Positions 9,724 to 19,356 of a stretch of 64,000 nucleotides of DNA are shown here, piece by piece (within the stretch, counting starts at the first letter, position 1; each line of letters starts with the position of its first letter). A model generated the notes under the pieces. It saw only the letters and a program-made list of their open reading frames with translations, ran no database searches and was not told the origin of the DNA. This DNA is from Paucibacter sp. KCTC 42545 (GTDB lineage Bacteria > Pseudomonadota > Gammaproteobacteria > Burkholderiales > Burkholderiaceae_C), in the NCBI RefSeq assembly GCF_001477625.1, contig NZ_CP013692.1, forward strand, positions 4,154,001-4,218,000, given 5' to 3'. The position numbers and the translations under genes were made by a program.

Positions 9724-11415
9724 TTAAGCCGCGTTCGCAGTCACTGCCGCCGGCTGATAGCCGCGCGGCACGGCGCCGAGCAGGCGGCGTGTGTACTCTT
9801 GCTTGGGGTTTTTCAGCAAGGCCTGGGTTTCGCTTTGCTCCACCACATCGCCGTTTTGCATCACCAGCACTTCATCGGAGATGAACTTCACCACAGCCAG
9901 GTCATGGCTGATAAAGATGTAGGACAGGCCGAACTCGTCCTGCAAATCCTTCAGCAGATTGAGCACCTGGGCCTGCACCGACACGTCCAGCGCCGACACC
10001 GATTCGTCCAGCACCAACACCTCAGGGTTGAGCGTCAGGCAGCGGGCGATGGCAATGCGCTGGCGTTGACCGCCCGAGAACTCATGCGGGTACTTGCCCA
10101 GCACCGAGTCATCCAAGCCAACCTTCTTCAACAAGGCGCTGGCGCGGGCCAGGCGTTCCTCGTGGTCCTTGCCGATATTGTGGATTTCCATCGGCTCGAC
10201 CAAGGTCTGGGCGATGGTGAAGCGCGGGTTCAGCGAGGCATAGGGGTTCTGGAACACCACCTGGATGCGGCGGCGCATTTGCTGCCAGTCCGGGCCGCTC
10301 ATCTTCAACAGGTCTTTGCCTTCGAACAGCACTTCGCCGCCGGTGGGCTCATGCAAGCGCAGCAGGGTCAGGCCCATGGTGGTCTTGCCCGAGCCGGACT
10401 CGCCCACCACGCCCAAGGTGTAGCCCTTGCGCAGCTTGAAGTTGACGTCCTTGACGGCCACGAACTCCTTTTTGCTGAACAGGCCGGACTTGAAGAAAAA
10501 GCTCTTCTTCAGGCCCTTGGCTTCCAGAATCACCGGCGCGTTGGGGTCTTTGCGATTGACGGCCGCCGTGGCCACGCGGCCGGCAATGTGATCGTCGATC
10601 ACCATCAGGCGGTCGGGGTTCTCTTCCAGCGAGGGGCGGCAGGCCAGCAAGGCCTTGGTGTAGCTGTCTTGCGGGCTCTTGAAGATCTGCGCCACGGGCG
10701 CCTTCTCGCGGATCTCGCCATGGCGCATCACCACCACTTGGTCGGAGATTTCACCCACCACACCCAGGTCATGCGAGATGAACAGCAAGCTCATCTTGTG
10801 CGTTTCCTTGAGCTTGGCCAGCAACTCCATCACCTGGCGCTGGATGGTCACGTCCAGAGCAGTGGTGGGTTCGTCGGCGATCAGCAGCTTGGGTGAACAA
10901 GCCAGGGCCACAGCAATCATCACGCGCTGCTGTTGGCCGCCCGACATCTCATGCGGGTAGCTGTGCAAGCGGCGCTTAGGGTCGGGGATGCCCACTTCGT
11001 TGAGCAATTCCTCGGCCCGCACCAGGGCCTGGCGCTTGCTCATGCCCATGTGCTTGATCAGCGACTCCATGATCTGGTCAGCCACGGTGAACACCGGGTT
11101 GAGCGAGCTCATCGGGTCCTGAAACACGCAGGCGATCTCGCGGCCGCGAATGCCTTGCAACTCGCTCAGCGAGGTCTGCAGCAGGTCCCGACCCTGGAAC
11201 AGGATCTTGCCCTGGCGTTCGGCGTTCTCGGGCAACAGGTTGAGGATGGACATGGCGGTGACGCTCTTGCCCGAACCCGACTCGCCCACCAGGGCGACGG
11301 TGGAATTTTCCGGCACGTCAAAGCTGACGCCTTTGACGGCCAGGGTGCGCTGCATTTGGCCGTTAGCACGGCCCATGCGGAAAGCGACTTTGAGGTCTTG
11401 AATACTCAACAACAT
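9724..11415 (-). CDS. Peptide ABC transporter, fused double ATPase (YejF/GsiA type)
   Basis: One 563-residue polypeptide carries two complete oligopeptide-type ABC ATPase domains. Walker A motifs GESGSGKSVT and GESGSGKTTM, signatures MSGGQQQR and FSGGQRQR, and Walker B motifs LLIADEPT and VLVLDESV are all present, so both halves should hydrolyse ATP. Such fusions (YejF, GsiA, DppD-DppF type) drive import of peptides through a DppB/DppC-type permease pair. The ATG at 11415 was chosen because it begins MLLSIQDLKVAF, the usual domain start, with GGAG upstream. The frame is open further, but that stretch overlaps the permease gene. It follows the permease gene stop by seven bases and is the last gene of the operon. 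Confidence 0.92.
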   Translation of the reverse strand: MLLSIQDLKVAFRMGRANGQMQRTLAVKGVSFDVPENSTVALVGESGSGKSVTAMSILNLLPENAERQGKILFQGRDLLQTSLSELQGIRGREIACVFQDPMSSLNPVFTVADQIMESLIKHMGMSKRQALVRAEELLNEVGIPDPKRRLHSYPHEMSGGQQQRVMIAVALACSPKLLIADEPTTALDVTIQRQVMELLAKLKETHKMSLLFISHDLGVVGEISDQVVVMRHGEIREKAPVAQIFKSPQDSYTKALLACRPSLEENPDRLMVIDDHIAGRVATAAVNRKDPNAPVILEAKGLKKSFFFKSGLFSKKEFVAVKDVNFKLRKGYTLGVVGESGSGKTTMGLTLLRLHEPTGGEVLFEGKDLLKMSGPDWQQMRRRIQVVFQNPYASLNPRFTIAQTLVEPMEIHNIGKDHEERLARASALLKKVGLDDSVLGKYPHEFSGGQRQRIAIARCLTLNPEVLVLDESVSALDVSVQAQVLNLLKDLQDEFGLSYIFISHDLAVVKFISDEVLVMQNGDVVEQSETQALLKNPKQEYTRRLLGAVPRGYQPAAVTANAA

Positions 11416-11422
11416 TTTCAAA

Positions 11423-12481
11423 TCACTCCAGGCCGCGCAGTTTGGGGTCCAGCGCATCCCGCAAGGCATCGGTAAACAGCGCAAACGCGGTCACGAAGAT
11501 GGCCATGATGGCCGTCACCGCCGCCAGCTGCCACCAGTAGCCCAGGATCAGCTCGCTCTGCGACTCGCTCAGCATGGTGCCCCAGGAAACCTGGTCCACG
11601 CCCACGCCCAGGCCGAGGTAAGACAGGATCACTTCGCTCTTGATGAAGCCCACCACATGCAAGCTCAGCTGCACCAGCGCCACATGCGAGACATTGGGCA
11701 AGATGTGCTTGAACATGCGCGAGAACTTAGAAGCGCCAATCGCCTCCGCCGAGCGCACATATTCGCGCACCGAGTGCTTCATGAACTCGGCACGAATCAG
11801 GCGGTAAATGCCAGTCCAGCCGGCCAGTCCCAGAATCATCACCACCGACAAGACACCGCGGCCAAAGATCACCGCGAAGGCGAAGATCAGCAAGATGCTG
11901 GGGATGGCAGTGAAGACGTTATAGACCCACTCCAGGAAGTCGCCCACCTTGCCGCCGAAGAAGCCCGACAAGGCGCCCAGCACGGTGCCGATGATGGTGG
12001 CCACCACGGCCGCCAGCACGCCCACCAAAATGGACACCTCGGCGCCCTTGATCACCTTGGCCAGAACATCACGGCCCAGGCGGTCGCCGCCCAGGGGCAG
12101 GGTCTCGGCCTTGACCGTCACCTCGGTTTTGTAGGCCTTGGCGCGCTCTTCCCACTCGGCATATTTGGGCGCCAGCGGGTCGATATCGCTCAGGTCCACA
12201 TTCGGGCCTTTGGGCGCCACCAGGGCGCCTTGCGCCTCAGCAGGGGCCGGGCCCATGAAGGTTGGCGGCGCATTCGGCACGCCCACTTCCTTTTGCCAGT
12301 TCTTGGCGACCAAGCCGGTGCTGGAGGCGATCACCAGCAGCAGGAAAAAGCCCACCACCACCATCGAGACCATGCCGACTTTGTCGCTGCGCAGACGGCG
12401 CCAAGCGGCGTGCCAGACGCCCTCAGACTTGTTCACGGCCTTGGGCGCCGCCTTGTGATTGGATGACAAAACCGCACTCAT
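11423..12481 (-). CDS. Peptide ABC transporter permease, DppC/YejE type
   Basis: The 352-residue inner-membrane permease has an N-terminal cytoplasmic tail, a first transmembrane helix near residues 35-57, a long soluble loop to about residue 130, then the conserved LPLGGDRLGRDVLAKVIKGA entry to the BPD_transp_1 core with five further helices. The coupling (EAA-like) region EAIGASKFSRMFKHILPN contacts the ATPase. The loop after the first helix is about 70 residues, longer than in ordinary DppC proteins and more like YejE. The start ATG overlaps the stop of the upstream permease by four bases (ATGA). It pairs with that permease to form the membrane channel. Confidence 0.92.
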   Translation of the reverse strand: MSAVLSSNHKAAPKAVNKSEGVWHAAWRRLRSDKVGMVSMVVVGFFLLLVIASSTGLVAKNWQKEVGVPNAPPTFMGPAPAEAQGALVAPKGPNVDLSDIDPLAPKYAEWEERAKAYKTEVTVKAETLPLGGDRLGRDVLAKVIKGAEVSILVGVLAAVVATIIGTVLGALSGFFGGKVGDFLEWVYNVFTAIPSILLIFAFAVIFGRGVLSVVMILGLAGWTGIYRLIRAEFMKHSVREYVRSAEAIGASKFSRMFKHILPNVSHVALVQLSLHVVGFIKSEVILSYLGLGVGVDQVSWGTMLSESQSELILGYWWQLAAVTAIMAIFVTAFALFTDALRDALDPKLRGLE

Positions 12482-13416
12482 TTAAGCACCACCCGTGGGT
12501 CGACCAGCTTGTAGAGCAAGTCGGTAATCAAGTTCACCACCATGGTCAGGAAGGCGATGTAGATCGCAAAGGCCTGAATCACGGGGTAGTCGCTGCGGTT
12601 CACCGCCAGCAAGATCTCACGGCCCAGGCCGGGGATGGAGAAGAACACTTCCAGCAAGAAGCTGCCCACGAACACGCCCGGCAGTGCCACCGAGATATTG
12701 GTCATGATGGGAATCATGGCGTTGCGCAACACATGCTTGAGCAAAATGGTGCGCTCGGTCAGGCCCTTGGCGCGCGCGGTGCGCACATAGTCGTGGCCGA
12801 TTTCGTCCAGGAAGAAGGTGCGATACAAGCGGGTGTACGGCGCAATCGCCACCGCCACCGCCACAAAAATAGGCAGGGGCGCGTAGGTGGTGAGGTTGGT
12901 CCACACGCTGTCCGTCCAGCCCTGCACCGGGAACCAGCCCAGGCGGAAGGCGAACACGTACTGGCCCACGATCACATAGACCAGCAGCGAGATCGACACC
13001 GCGATGGTGCTGACGATCATCACCGTGCGGTCGGTCAGGCTGCCGCGCACATAGGCCACGGCCAGGGCGAAAGGAATCGCCAGCAACACTTCCAGAATCA
13101 GGATGGGCAGCATCACGGTCAGCGTCGCAGGCAGGCGGCTGGCGAACAGGCTCGAGACCTGCTCGTTGGTGGCCCAGCTCTTGCCCCAGTCAAAGGTGAC
13201 GATCTGCTTGATGAAGATCCACAGCTGCTCCCACAGCGGCTTGTTCAGGCCCAGCTGCTCGCGGATGGCGTTGATCTGCTCGGGGCTGGCGTTCAAGCCG
13301 CCCATGATTTCGGCCGGGTCACCGCCGAAGAATTTGAAGAGAAAGAACACCAGCAGCACGACCCCCAACAGGGTCGGAATCATTTGCCACAGGCGCCTGA
13401 ACAGATAGGCCACCAT
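12478..13416 (-). CDS. Peptide ABC transporter permease, DppB/YejB type
   Basis: This 312-residue permease begins VAYLFRRLWQMIPTLLGVVL, the typical DppB N-terminus with its first transmembrane helix. It continues with the conserved substrate-side segment (RLPATLTVMLP) and the coupling region RTARAKGLTERTILLKHVLR. The frame stays open far upstream, but the ATG at 13416 with GGAG ten bases upstream gives the family length and N-terminus. It is the first gene of the minus-strand operon (permease, permease, double ATPase) and faces the four binding-protein genes across a 285-base intergenic region. Confidence 0.92.
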   Translation of the reverse strand: MVAYLFRRLWQMIPTLLGVVLLVFFLFKFFGGDPAEIMGGLNASPEQINAIREQLGLNKPLWEQLWIFIKQIVTFDWGKSWATNEQVSSLFASRLPATLTVMLPILILEVLLAIPFALAVAYVRGSLTDRTVMIVSTIAVSISLLVYVIVGQYVFAFRLGWFPVQGWTDSVWTNLTTYAPLPIFVAVAVAIAPYTRLYRTFFLDEIGHDYVRTARAKGLTERTILLKHVLRNAMIPIMTNISVALPGVFVGSFLLEVFFSIPGLGREILLAVNRSDYPVIQAFAIYIAFLTMVVNLITDLLYKLVDPRVVLK

Positions 13417-13701
13417 TACTACGGATCTCCAAGAAACGACCGTGCGCTGGCACGGCGGTGAGTCTGAACCCGCTTGTGATGGGCCCTGAGCTCGAAAAAG
13501 GGGGTCGGGAAAGAAATGTGGCGCGAGTCTAGTCGAATGAAGGCGCGAGCTGCCCTGGCATTTGTCCGGTAGCCCGCAAATAAAGGGCCTAGCGGGCGTA
13601 GTGCGCCCACTTCGCCGGCGCCGCCGCCGTAGACTGCGCGTTTGGCGAGGCGGTCCAAAAGAATGCCCGCTCCTTTTTTGTCGTTCCAGGAACCGAACAT
13701 C
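13417..13701. promoter_or_regulatory. Divergent intergenic region between importer operon and binding-protein operon
   Basis: This 285-base region separates two divergently transcribed operons that must work together, so it should hold both promoters and any shared operator. I see the ribosome binding site of the permease gene (GGAG at 13427-13430) and an AGGA before the GTG start of the first binding protein. I see no convincing sigma-70 or sigma-54 promoter pair and no strong palindrome. The regulatory role is inferred from position only. Confidence 0.5.
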
Positions 13702-15612
13702 GTGATTCACGCCACCACGGCCCATCCGGCCAGGCCCCGGCCTTTCCTCTTGCGCCAGCGCTTGACCGCCTTCGCTACCGTCCCGGCTCTCGCCTTGGCC
13801 ACCGCGCTTTGCGCACTGTCCAGTGGCAGCGTGCAGGCGCAAGCCACAGAAGCGCAAACTCAGGCCAAGCCGGCAGCGGCACAAAAAGTTCTGCGCTACG
13901 CCTTCCGCGTGGCCGAAACGGGCTTTGACCCGGCGCAGATCTCCGACAGCTATTCCAAGAACGTCGCCGCCGCCATCTTTGATGCGCCGCTGCGTTTTGA
14001 ATACCACACCCAGCCCGCCAAGCTGCGCCCCAATGTGCTGGTGGCCATGCCCGAGGTGTCGGAAGACTTCAAGACCCTCACGTTCGAGCTGAAGCCCGGC
14101 ATCTTCTACAACGATGACGAGGCCTTCAAAGGCAAGAAGCGCGAGCTGACGGCGGCAGACTACATCTATTCCATCAAGCGCCACTACGACCCGCAGTGGA
14201 AGAGCCCGAATCTGTATCTGCTCGAGAACGTGCAGATCCTGGGCTTGTCCGAACTGCGCCGTGAGTTGATGCAGGCCAAGAAACCATTCGACTACGACCG
14301 CCCGGTGGCGGGCCTGCAGCAGCTCAGCCGCTACAAATTCCAGGTCAAGCTGGGCGTGGGCGACCCGCGCTTCATCAACCAGTTTGCCGACGCCGGCTTC
14401 CTCGGCGCGGTGGCGCGCGAGGTGGTGGAGTTCTACGGCGACAAGGTCATGTCGCACCCGGTCGGCACCAATGCCTGGGCCTTGGGCGAATGGCGCCGCA
14501 GCAGCAAGATCGTGCTGGAGAAGAACCCCAACTTCCGCGAAGAGTTCTACGCCGAAGTGCCCCCGGCAAACAATCCCGAGCTGGCCGCTCAGGTCAAGGC
14601 CCTGCAAGGCCGCCGCCTGCCCATGGTGGACCGGGTCGAGATCGCCATCATCGAAGAGGCGCAGCCGCGCTGGTTGTCCTTCGTCGGCAAAGAGGCAGAC
14701 CTGATCCTGGAAACGCCGTTTGAGTTTGCTGGCATCGCCTTCCCCGGCAACAAGCTGGCCCCCAATCTGGCCAAGCAGGGCATTCAGATGACCCGCTTCA
14801 TCTACCCCGAGGTGGCCTTCTCCTATTTCAATATGGAGGACAAGACGGTGGGCGGCTACACGCCCGACAAGGTGGCGCTGCGCCGTGCCATCAGCCTGGC
14901 CATGGATGTGGACAAGCAGATCCGTCTGGCCCGCCGCGGCCAAGCCGTGCCGGCCCAGGGCTCGATGCCGCCGGGCGTGTTTGGCTATGACCCGGCCTTC
15001 AAGTCAGAGATGAGCGAGTTCAATCTGGCCAAGGCCAAGGGCTTGCTGGACCTCTACGGCTATGTCGACAAAGACGGCGACGGCTGGCGCGATATGCCCG
15101 ACGGCTCGCCGCTGCGCATCGAGTACGCCACCCAGCCCGATAACACCAGCCGCCAGCTGATCGAGCTGTGGCACAAGGGCATGGACGCGCTGAAGGTGAA
15201 GATGGTGTTCAAGTCTGCCAAATGGCCGGAGAACCTCAAGAGTGCCAATGCCGCCAAGCTGCAGATGTGGGGCGTCAGCTGGGTGGCCACCGCACCCGAT
15301 GGCGACACCTTCCTGGCCTTGGGCGATGGCGGCGCCAAGGGCAAGGCCAACAAGGCTCGCTTCGACCTGCCGGCCTTCAACGCGCTCTACAAACAGCAAA
15401 AAGCCCTGCCCAACGGCCCCGAACGCCTGGCCGTGATGCAAGAGGCGCAGCGCCTGATGGTGGCCTATATGCCCTACAAGATGGATCTGCACCGCGTCTT
15501 CACCGACCTGGCGCAACCCTGGGTCAGGGGCTATAACCGCAACGTCTTTATGCGCGAGTTCTGGACCTATGTGGACATTGACACCGAAGCGCTGAAGGCC
15601 GCTAACCCCTAA
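13702..15612 (+). CDS. Peptide ABC transporter substrate-binding protein 1 (SBP family 5)
   Basis: A periplasmic extracellular solute-binding protein of family 5 (DppA/OppA/YejA type). An N-terminal signal peptide ends near SSGSVQAQA, and the mature domain starts with the shared LRYAFRVAETGFDPAQI. The preferred start is GTG 13702, with AGGA upstream, giving 636 residues; ATG 13663 is an in-frame alternative. At over 600 residues it is longer than DppA (about 535) and nearer YejA. It is the first of four tandem paralogues and the most diverged of them (for example FDAPLRFEYHT where the others have FEALYSYDYLA). It ends three bases before the next gene. It probably binds peptides for the divergent importer, but the ligand is unknown. 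Confidence 0.9.
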   Translation: MIHATTAHPARPRPFLLRQRLTAFATVPALALATALCALSSGSVQAQATEAQTQAKPAAAQKVLRYAFRVAETGFDPAQISDSYSKNVAAAIFDAPLRFEYHTQPAKLRPNVLVAMPEVSEDFKTLTFELKPGIFYNDDEAFKGKKRELTAADYIYSIKRHYDPQWKSPNLYLLENVQILGLSELRRELMQAKKPFDYDRPVAGLQQLSRYKFQVKLGVGDPRFINQFADAGFLGAVAREVVEFYGDKVMSHPVGTNAWALGEWRRSSKIVLEKNPNFREEFYAEVPPANNPELAAQVKALQGRRLPMVDRVEIAIIEEAQPRWLSFVGKEADLILETPFEFAGIAFPGNKLAPNLAKQGIQMTRFIYPEVAFSYFNMEDKTVGGYTPDKVALRRAISLAMDVDKQIRLARRGQAVPAQGSMPPGVFGYDPAFKSEMSEFNLAKAKGLLDLYGYVDKDGDGWRDMPDGSPLRIEYATQPDNTSRQLIELWHKGMDALKVKMVFKSAKWPENLKSANAAKLQMWGVSWVATAPDGDTFLALGDGGAKGKANKARFDLPAFNALYKQQKALPNGPERLAVMQEAQRLMVAYMPYKMDLHRVFTDLAQPWVRGYNRNVFMREFWTYVDIDTEALKAANP

Positions 15613-15615
15613 ACC

Positions 15616-17475
15616 ATGCGTGCACGGCGCCCCGTAGCCCGCGAGCACCGCGGGAGAATCAGCCCGCATGGCTTGCGGGCCGCGGCGCTTGTTTTGCTTG
15701 CATGGCTAGGTCTATTGCTCTTCATGGCTTCGCCGGCTCGCGCCGCCGAGCCCAAGCTGCTACGCTACGCCTTCCGCGCCGCCGAAACCACTTTTGACCC
15801 GAGCCAGATCAACGACATCTACTCGCGCGTCATCACTGCCCATGTGTTCGAAGCGCTCTACAGCTACGACCACCTGGCGCGGCCCGCCAAGATCGTGCCG
15901 CTGATCGCTGCCGGCCCGCCCGAGGTCAGCGCCGATTTCAAGACCTGGACGGTGCGCCTGCGGCCCGGCATCTACTTCGCGGAAGACCCCGCATTCAAAG
16001 GTCAACGGCGCGAGCTGGTGGCCGAGGACTTCGTCTACAGCTACAAGCGCTACGCCGACCCGGCCCTGAAGAGCCCCAACTGGACCACCGTGGAAGAGGC
16101 CGGCCTGATCGGCCTGGCCGAGCTGCGCCAGCGTGCCCTGCGGGACAAAAAGCCCTTCAACTACGACGCCGGCGTGCCGGGCTTGCGCGCCCTGGACCGC
16201 TACACCCTGCAGCTGCAAACCACCCAGCCGCGGCCGCGCCTGCAAGAGATGCTGCTGAGCAGCAATGACTTGTTCGGCGCCGTCGCCCGCGAGGTGGCCG
16301 AGCATTACGGCAGCAAGGTGGGCGAGCATCCGGTGGGCACCGGCCCCTTTGTGCTGAAGAGCTGGCGGCGTTCTTCCCAGATCGTACTGGTGCGCAACCC
16401 TGCCTACCGCGAGCGCTTCTACGAGGCCCAGCCCGCGCCGGACGACGCCGAGGGTCAGGCCTTGCTAGCCCGCTTCCAAGGCCGCCGCATTCCGATGTTG
16501 GACCGCATCGAAGTCAGCATCATCGAAGAGGCGCAGCCGCGCTGGCTGTCTTTTCTGAGTGCCGAGCAAGACTTTTTGGAGCAGGTGCCGGAGGACTTCA
16601 TCGACCAGGCCATGCCCGGCGGCCAGCTGGCACCCACACTGGCCAAGCGCGGCATTCAGCCACGGCGCCAGGTGGGTTCGGACGTGACCCTGAGCGTCTT
16701 CAATATGGAAGACCCACTGGTCGGCGGCATGGCGGCCGAGAAGGTGGCGCTGCGCCGCGCGATTTCACTGGCGCTGGACATTCCGCGCGAGATCCGCCTG
16801 GTGCGGCGCGGCCAAGCCGTGCCGGCACAAAGCAATCTGGCGCCACATACGACCGGCTACGCGGCCGACTACCGCAGCGACTTGTCCAGCCACGATATGG
16901 CGCGCGCCAAAGCGCTGCTGGATGTTTACGGCTATGTGGACCGCGACGGCGATGGCTGGCGCGAGCAGCCCGACGGCAGTCCGCTGGTCCTGCTGCGCAA
17001 CACTCAGTCCGACGCCGCCTCACGCCAGCTCGACGAGCAATGGCAAAAGGCCATGAACGATCTGGGCCTCAAGCTCAGCATGAAGGTGGCCCAGTGGCCC
17101 GAGAACCTCAAGGCCGCACGCGCGGGTCGCTTCATGATGTGGAGCGTGGGCTCTCGCGCCGAGCAGCTGGACGGGCAAAAAGCCCTGCAGCGCCTCTACG
17201 GCTCGGCCGGTGGGCAAAACCTGGCACGTTTCAACAGCCCCGAATTCAACGCCATCTACGACCGCCTGCAAGGCCTGCCCAATGGCCCCGAACGCGAGGC
17301 CTTGTTCCTGCAGGCCAAGCGCATTGGCGCGGCCTTTGTGCCCTACAAACCGCATGTCCACCGGATTTACACCGACCTGAGCCAACCCTGGCTGATCGGA
17401 TACTACCGGCCGCTGTTCTGGTTGGATTGGTGGCAGTTCGTCGACATCGCCAGCGAGCGTCACCCCGAAAAATGA
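15616..17475 (+). CDS. Peptide ABC transporter substrate-binding protein 2 (SBP family 5)
   Basis: The second of the four paralogues, 619 residues. The signal peptide is LVLLAWLGLLLFMASPARA, followed by the mature start AEPKLLRYAF. Shared landmarks include DFKTWTVRLRPGIYFAEDP, the HPVGTGPFVL segment lining the ligand cleft, and the C-terminal YYRPLFWLDWWQFVDI. It begins three bases after the stop of the first binding-protein gene, and its TGA overlaps the ATG of the third by four bases, so it is translationally coupled. It differs from its neighbours mainly in surface segments, which is consistent with a shifted peptide specificity (inference). Confidence 0.9.
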   Translation: MRARRPVAREHRGRISPHGLRAAALVLLAWLGLLLFMASPARAAEPKLLRYAFRAAETTFDPSQINDIYSRVITAHVFEALYSYDHLARPAKIVPLIAAGPPEVSADFKTWTVRLRPGIYFAEDPAFKGQRRELVAEDFVYSYKRYADPALKSPNWTTVEEAGLIGLAELRQRALRDKKPFNYDAGVPGLRALDRYTLQLQTTQPRPRLQEMLLSSNDLFGAVAREVAEHYGSKVGEHPVGTGPFVLKSWRRSSQIVLVRNPAYRERFYEAQPAPDDAEGQALLARFQGRRIPMLDRIEVSIIEEAQPRWLSFLSAEQDFLEQVPEDFIDQAMPGGQLAPTLAKRGIQPRRQVGSDVTLSVFNMEDPLVGGMAAEKVALRRAISLALDIPREIRLVRRGQAVPAQSNLAPHTTGYAADYRSDLSSHDMARAKALLDVYGYVDRDGDGWREQPDGSPLVLLRNTQSDAASRQLDEQWQKAMNDLGLKLSMKVAQWPENLKAARAGRFMMWSVGSRAEQLDGQKALQRLYGSAGGQNLARFNSPEFNAIYDRLQGLPNGPEREALFLQAKRIGAAFVPYKPHVHRIYTDLSQPWLIGYYRPLFWLDWWQFVDIASERHPEK

Positions 17476-19355
17476 GCCCATCTCCCCGCGCCTCCACCTT
17501 CTGCCTGTCCCGCCGCAGCGGCCTGTTCTTGAGCTTGCTGACATTGGGCAGCTTGGCGCTGAGCCAGGCTAGCATGGCCACCGCCGCTACCACCGCCAGT
17601 GCGCCAGCGAGTCCTGTGAGCAGCAAGCCCGGCAGCGAAAAAGTGCTGCGCTATGCCTTCAAGGTGGCTGAGACCGGCTTCGACCCGGCCAAGGTGCAAG
17701 ACCTGTATTCGCGCCTCATCACCGCCAATATCTTCGAAGGCCTCTACAGCTACGACTACCTCGCGCGGCCCTTCAAACTCAAGCCCCAAACCGCCGCGGC
17801 CCTGCCCGAACACAGCGCCGATTTCAAGACCTGGACGGTGCGCGTGCAGCCCGGCATTTACTTTGCCGACGACCCGGCCTTCAAAGGCAAGAAGCGCGAG
17901 CTGACGGCGGCCGACTATGTCTATAGCTTCAAGCGCTTTGCCGACCCGCTAACAAACAGCCCCACCTGGGACGGGCTGGAAGAGTTGCACCTGCTGGGCC
18001 TCAACGAATACCGAGCCGAAGTCGAGAAGAGCAAAAAGCCCTTCAACTACGACAAGCCCATCGAAGGCCTGCGCGCGCTGGACCGCTACACCCTGCAGTT
18101 CAAGCTGGCCGAAGCGCGGCCCCGCCTGCCGCAGACCCTGGCCGATGGCAGCCTGTTGGGCGCAGTGGCCCGCGAAGTGATCGAGGCCTACGGCGACAAA
18201 AGCATGGAGCATCCGGTCGGCACCGGGCCCTTCATGCTGGGCGACTGGCGGCGCAGCAGCCTGATCGAGCTGCGCCGCAACCCCGGCTACCGCGAGCGCT
18301 ATTACGAGGCCGAACCGAATGCGGACGATGCCGAGGGTCAGGCCATGCTGGCGCAGTTCAAGGGCCGGCGCCTGCCCATGATCGACCGCGTGGAGGTGGC
18401 CATCATCGAAGAGAACCAGCCGCGCTGGTTGTCCTTCCTGAACGCCCAGTTCGATGTGCTTTACACCTTGCCCGAGGACTTCACCGCCCAGGCCATTCCG
18501 GGCGGCAAGCTCGCACCCAATCTGGCCAAGAAGGGCATGCAAAAGCACACCATCGTGGCCTCAGACGTTTTGTTCACCGTCTTCAATATGGAAGACCCCG
18601 TGGTGGGCGGCTTCGAGCCGGCGCAGATTGCGCTGCGCCGCGCGATCTCACTGGCCACCAATGCGGAGCGCGAAATGCGCATCGCGCGGCGCGGCCAGGC
18701 CATCAGCGCGCAGTCCATCATGCTGCCGCACACCAGCGGCTACGACGCCGAGTTCAAGAGCGAGAACGGCGACTACGACCCACAACGCGCCCGCGCCCTG
18801 CTGGACCTCTACGGCTTTGTGGACCGCGACGGCGACGGCTGGCGCGAACGCCCCGACGGCAGCCCACTGGTCTTGGAAAGCCTGACCACGCCCGAAAGCT
18901 TCCAGCGCCAGATCGATGAGATTTGGTCCAAGAGCCTGGCCCAGATCGGCTTGCAAGTGAAGTTCAAGTCCGCCAAATGGCCGGAGAACCTGAAGAGCTT
19001 GCGCGCTGGCAAGTTCCAGATCTGGTCGCTGGGCAGCAGCGCCTCGACGCCCGATGGGCAAGACGCGCTGGGCTTTTTCTACAGCCCGCGCATCGGCGGC
19101 CAGAACTACGCCCGCTTCAATCTGCCCGCCATGGACCGGCTCTACGAGCAAACCAATGGCCTGCCCGACGGGCCCGAGCGTGACGCCGTGTTTCTGGCCG
19201 CCAAGCGCTTGGGCGTGGCCTACGCGCCCTACCGGGCCCGCGGCCACCGCATCATCACCGACCTGGCGCAGCCCTGGGTGAGCGGCTACCGGCGCCCGGC
19301 CTTTGCACTCGACTGGTGGCAATACGTGGACATCGACAACAACAAGCGGCCCTGA
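17472..19355 (+). CDS. Peptide ABC transporter substrate-binding protein 3 (SBP family 5)
   Basis: The third tandem paralogue, 627 residues from the ATG at 17472, which overlaps the previous stop (ATGA). The signal peptide runs to about SLALSQASMA, and the mature part starts with KVLRYAFKVAETGFDPAKV. The frame is open much further upstream, but that part only shadows the previous gene. Family 5 landmarks are present: DFKTWTVRVQPGIYFADDP, HPVGTGPFMLGDWRRSSLIE and the final DWWQYVDID. It is close to paralogues 2 and 4 throughout. It should deliver ligand to the permease pair encoded on the other strand. Confidence 0.9.
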   Translation: MSPSPRASTFCLSRRSGLFLSLLTLGSLALSQASMATAATTASAPASPVSSKPGSEKVLRYAFKVAETGFDPAKVQDLYSRLITANIFEGLYSYDYLARPFKLKPQTAAALPEHSADFKTWTVRVQPGIYFADDPAFKGKKRELTAADYVYSFKRFADPLTNSPTWDGLEELHLLGLNEYRAEVEKSKKPFNYDKPIEGLRALDRYTLQFKLAEARPRLPQTLADGSLLGAVAREVIEAYGDKSMEHPVGTGPFMLGDWRRSSLIELRRNPGYRERYYEAEPNADDAEGQAMLAQFKGRRLPMIDRVEVAIIEENQPRWLSFLNAQFDVLYTLPEDFTAQAIPGGKLAPNLAKKGMQKHTIVASDVLFTVFNMEDPVVGGFEPAQIALRRAISLATNAEREMRIARRGQAISAQSIMLPHTSGYDAEFKSENGDYDPQRARALLDLYGFVDRDGDGWRERPDGSPLVLESLTTPESFQRQIDEIWSKSLAQIGLQVKFKSAKWPENLKSLRAGKFQIWSLGSSASTPDGQDALGFFYSPRIGGQNYARFNLPAMDRLYEQTNGLPDGPERDAVFLAAKRLGVAYAPYRARGHRIITDLAQPWVSGYRRPAFALDWWQYVDIDNNKRP

Positions 19356-19356
19356 G

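Noticed and set aside
13417..14943. Upstream extension of the DppB-type permease frame
   Set aside because: The extra 500 residues run antisense through the first binding-protein gene and are not permease-like; the ATG at 13416 gives the family N-terminus.
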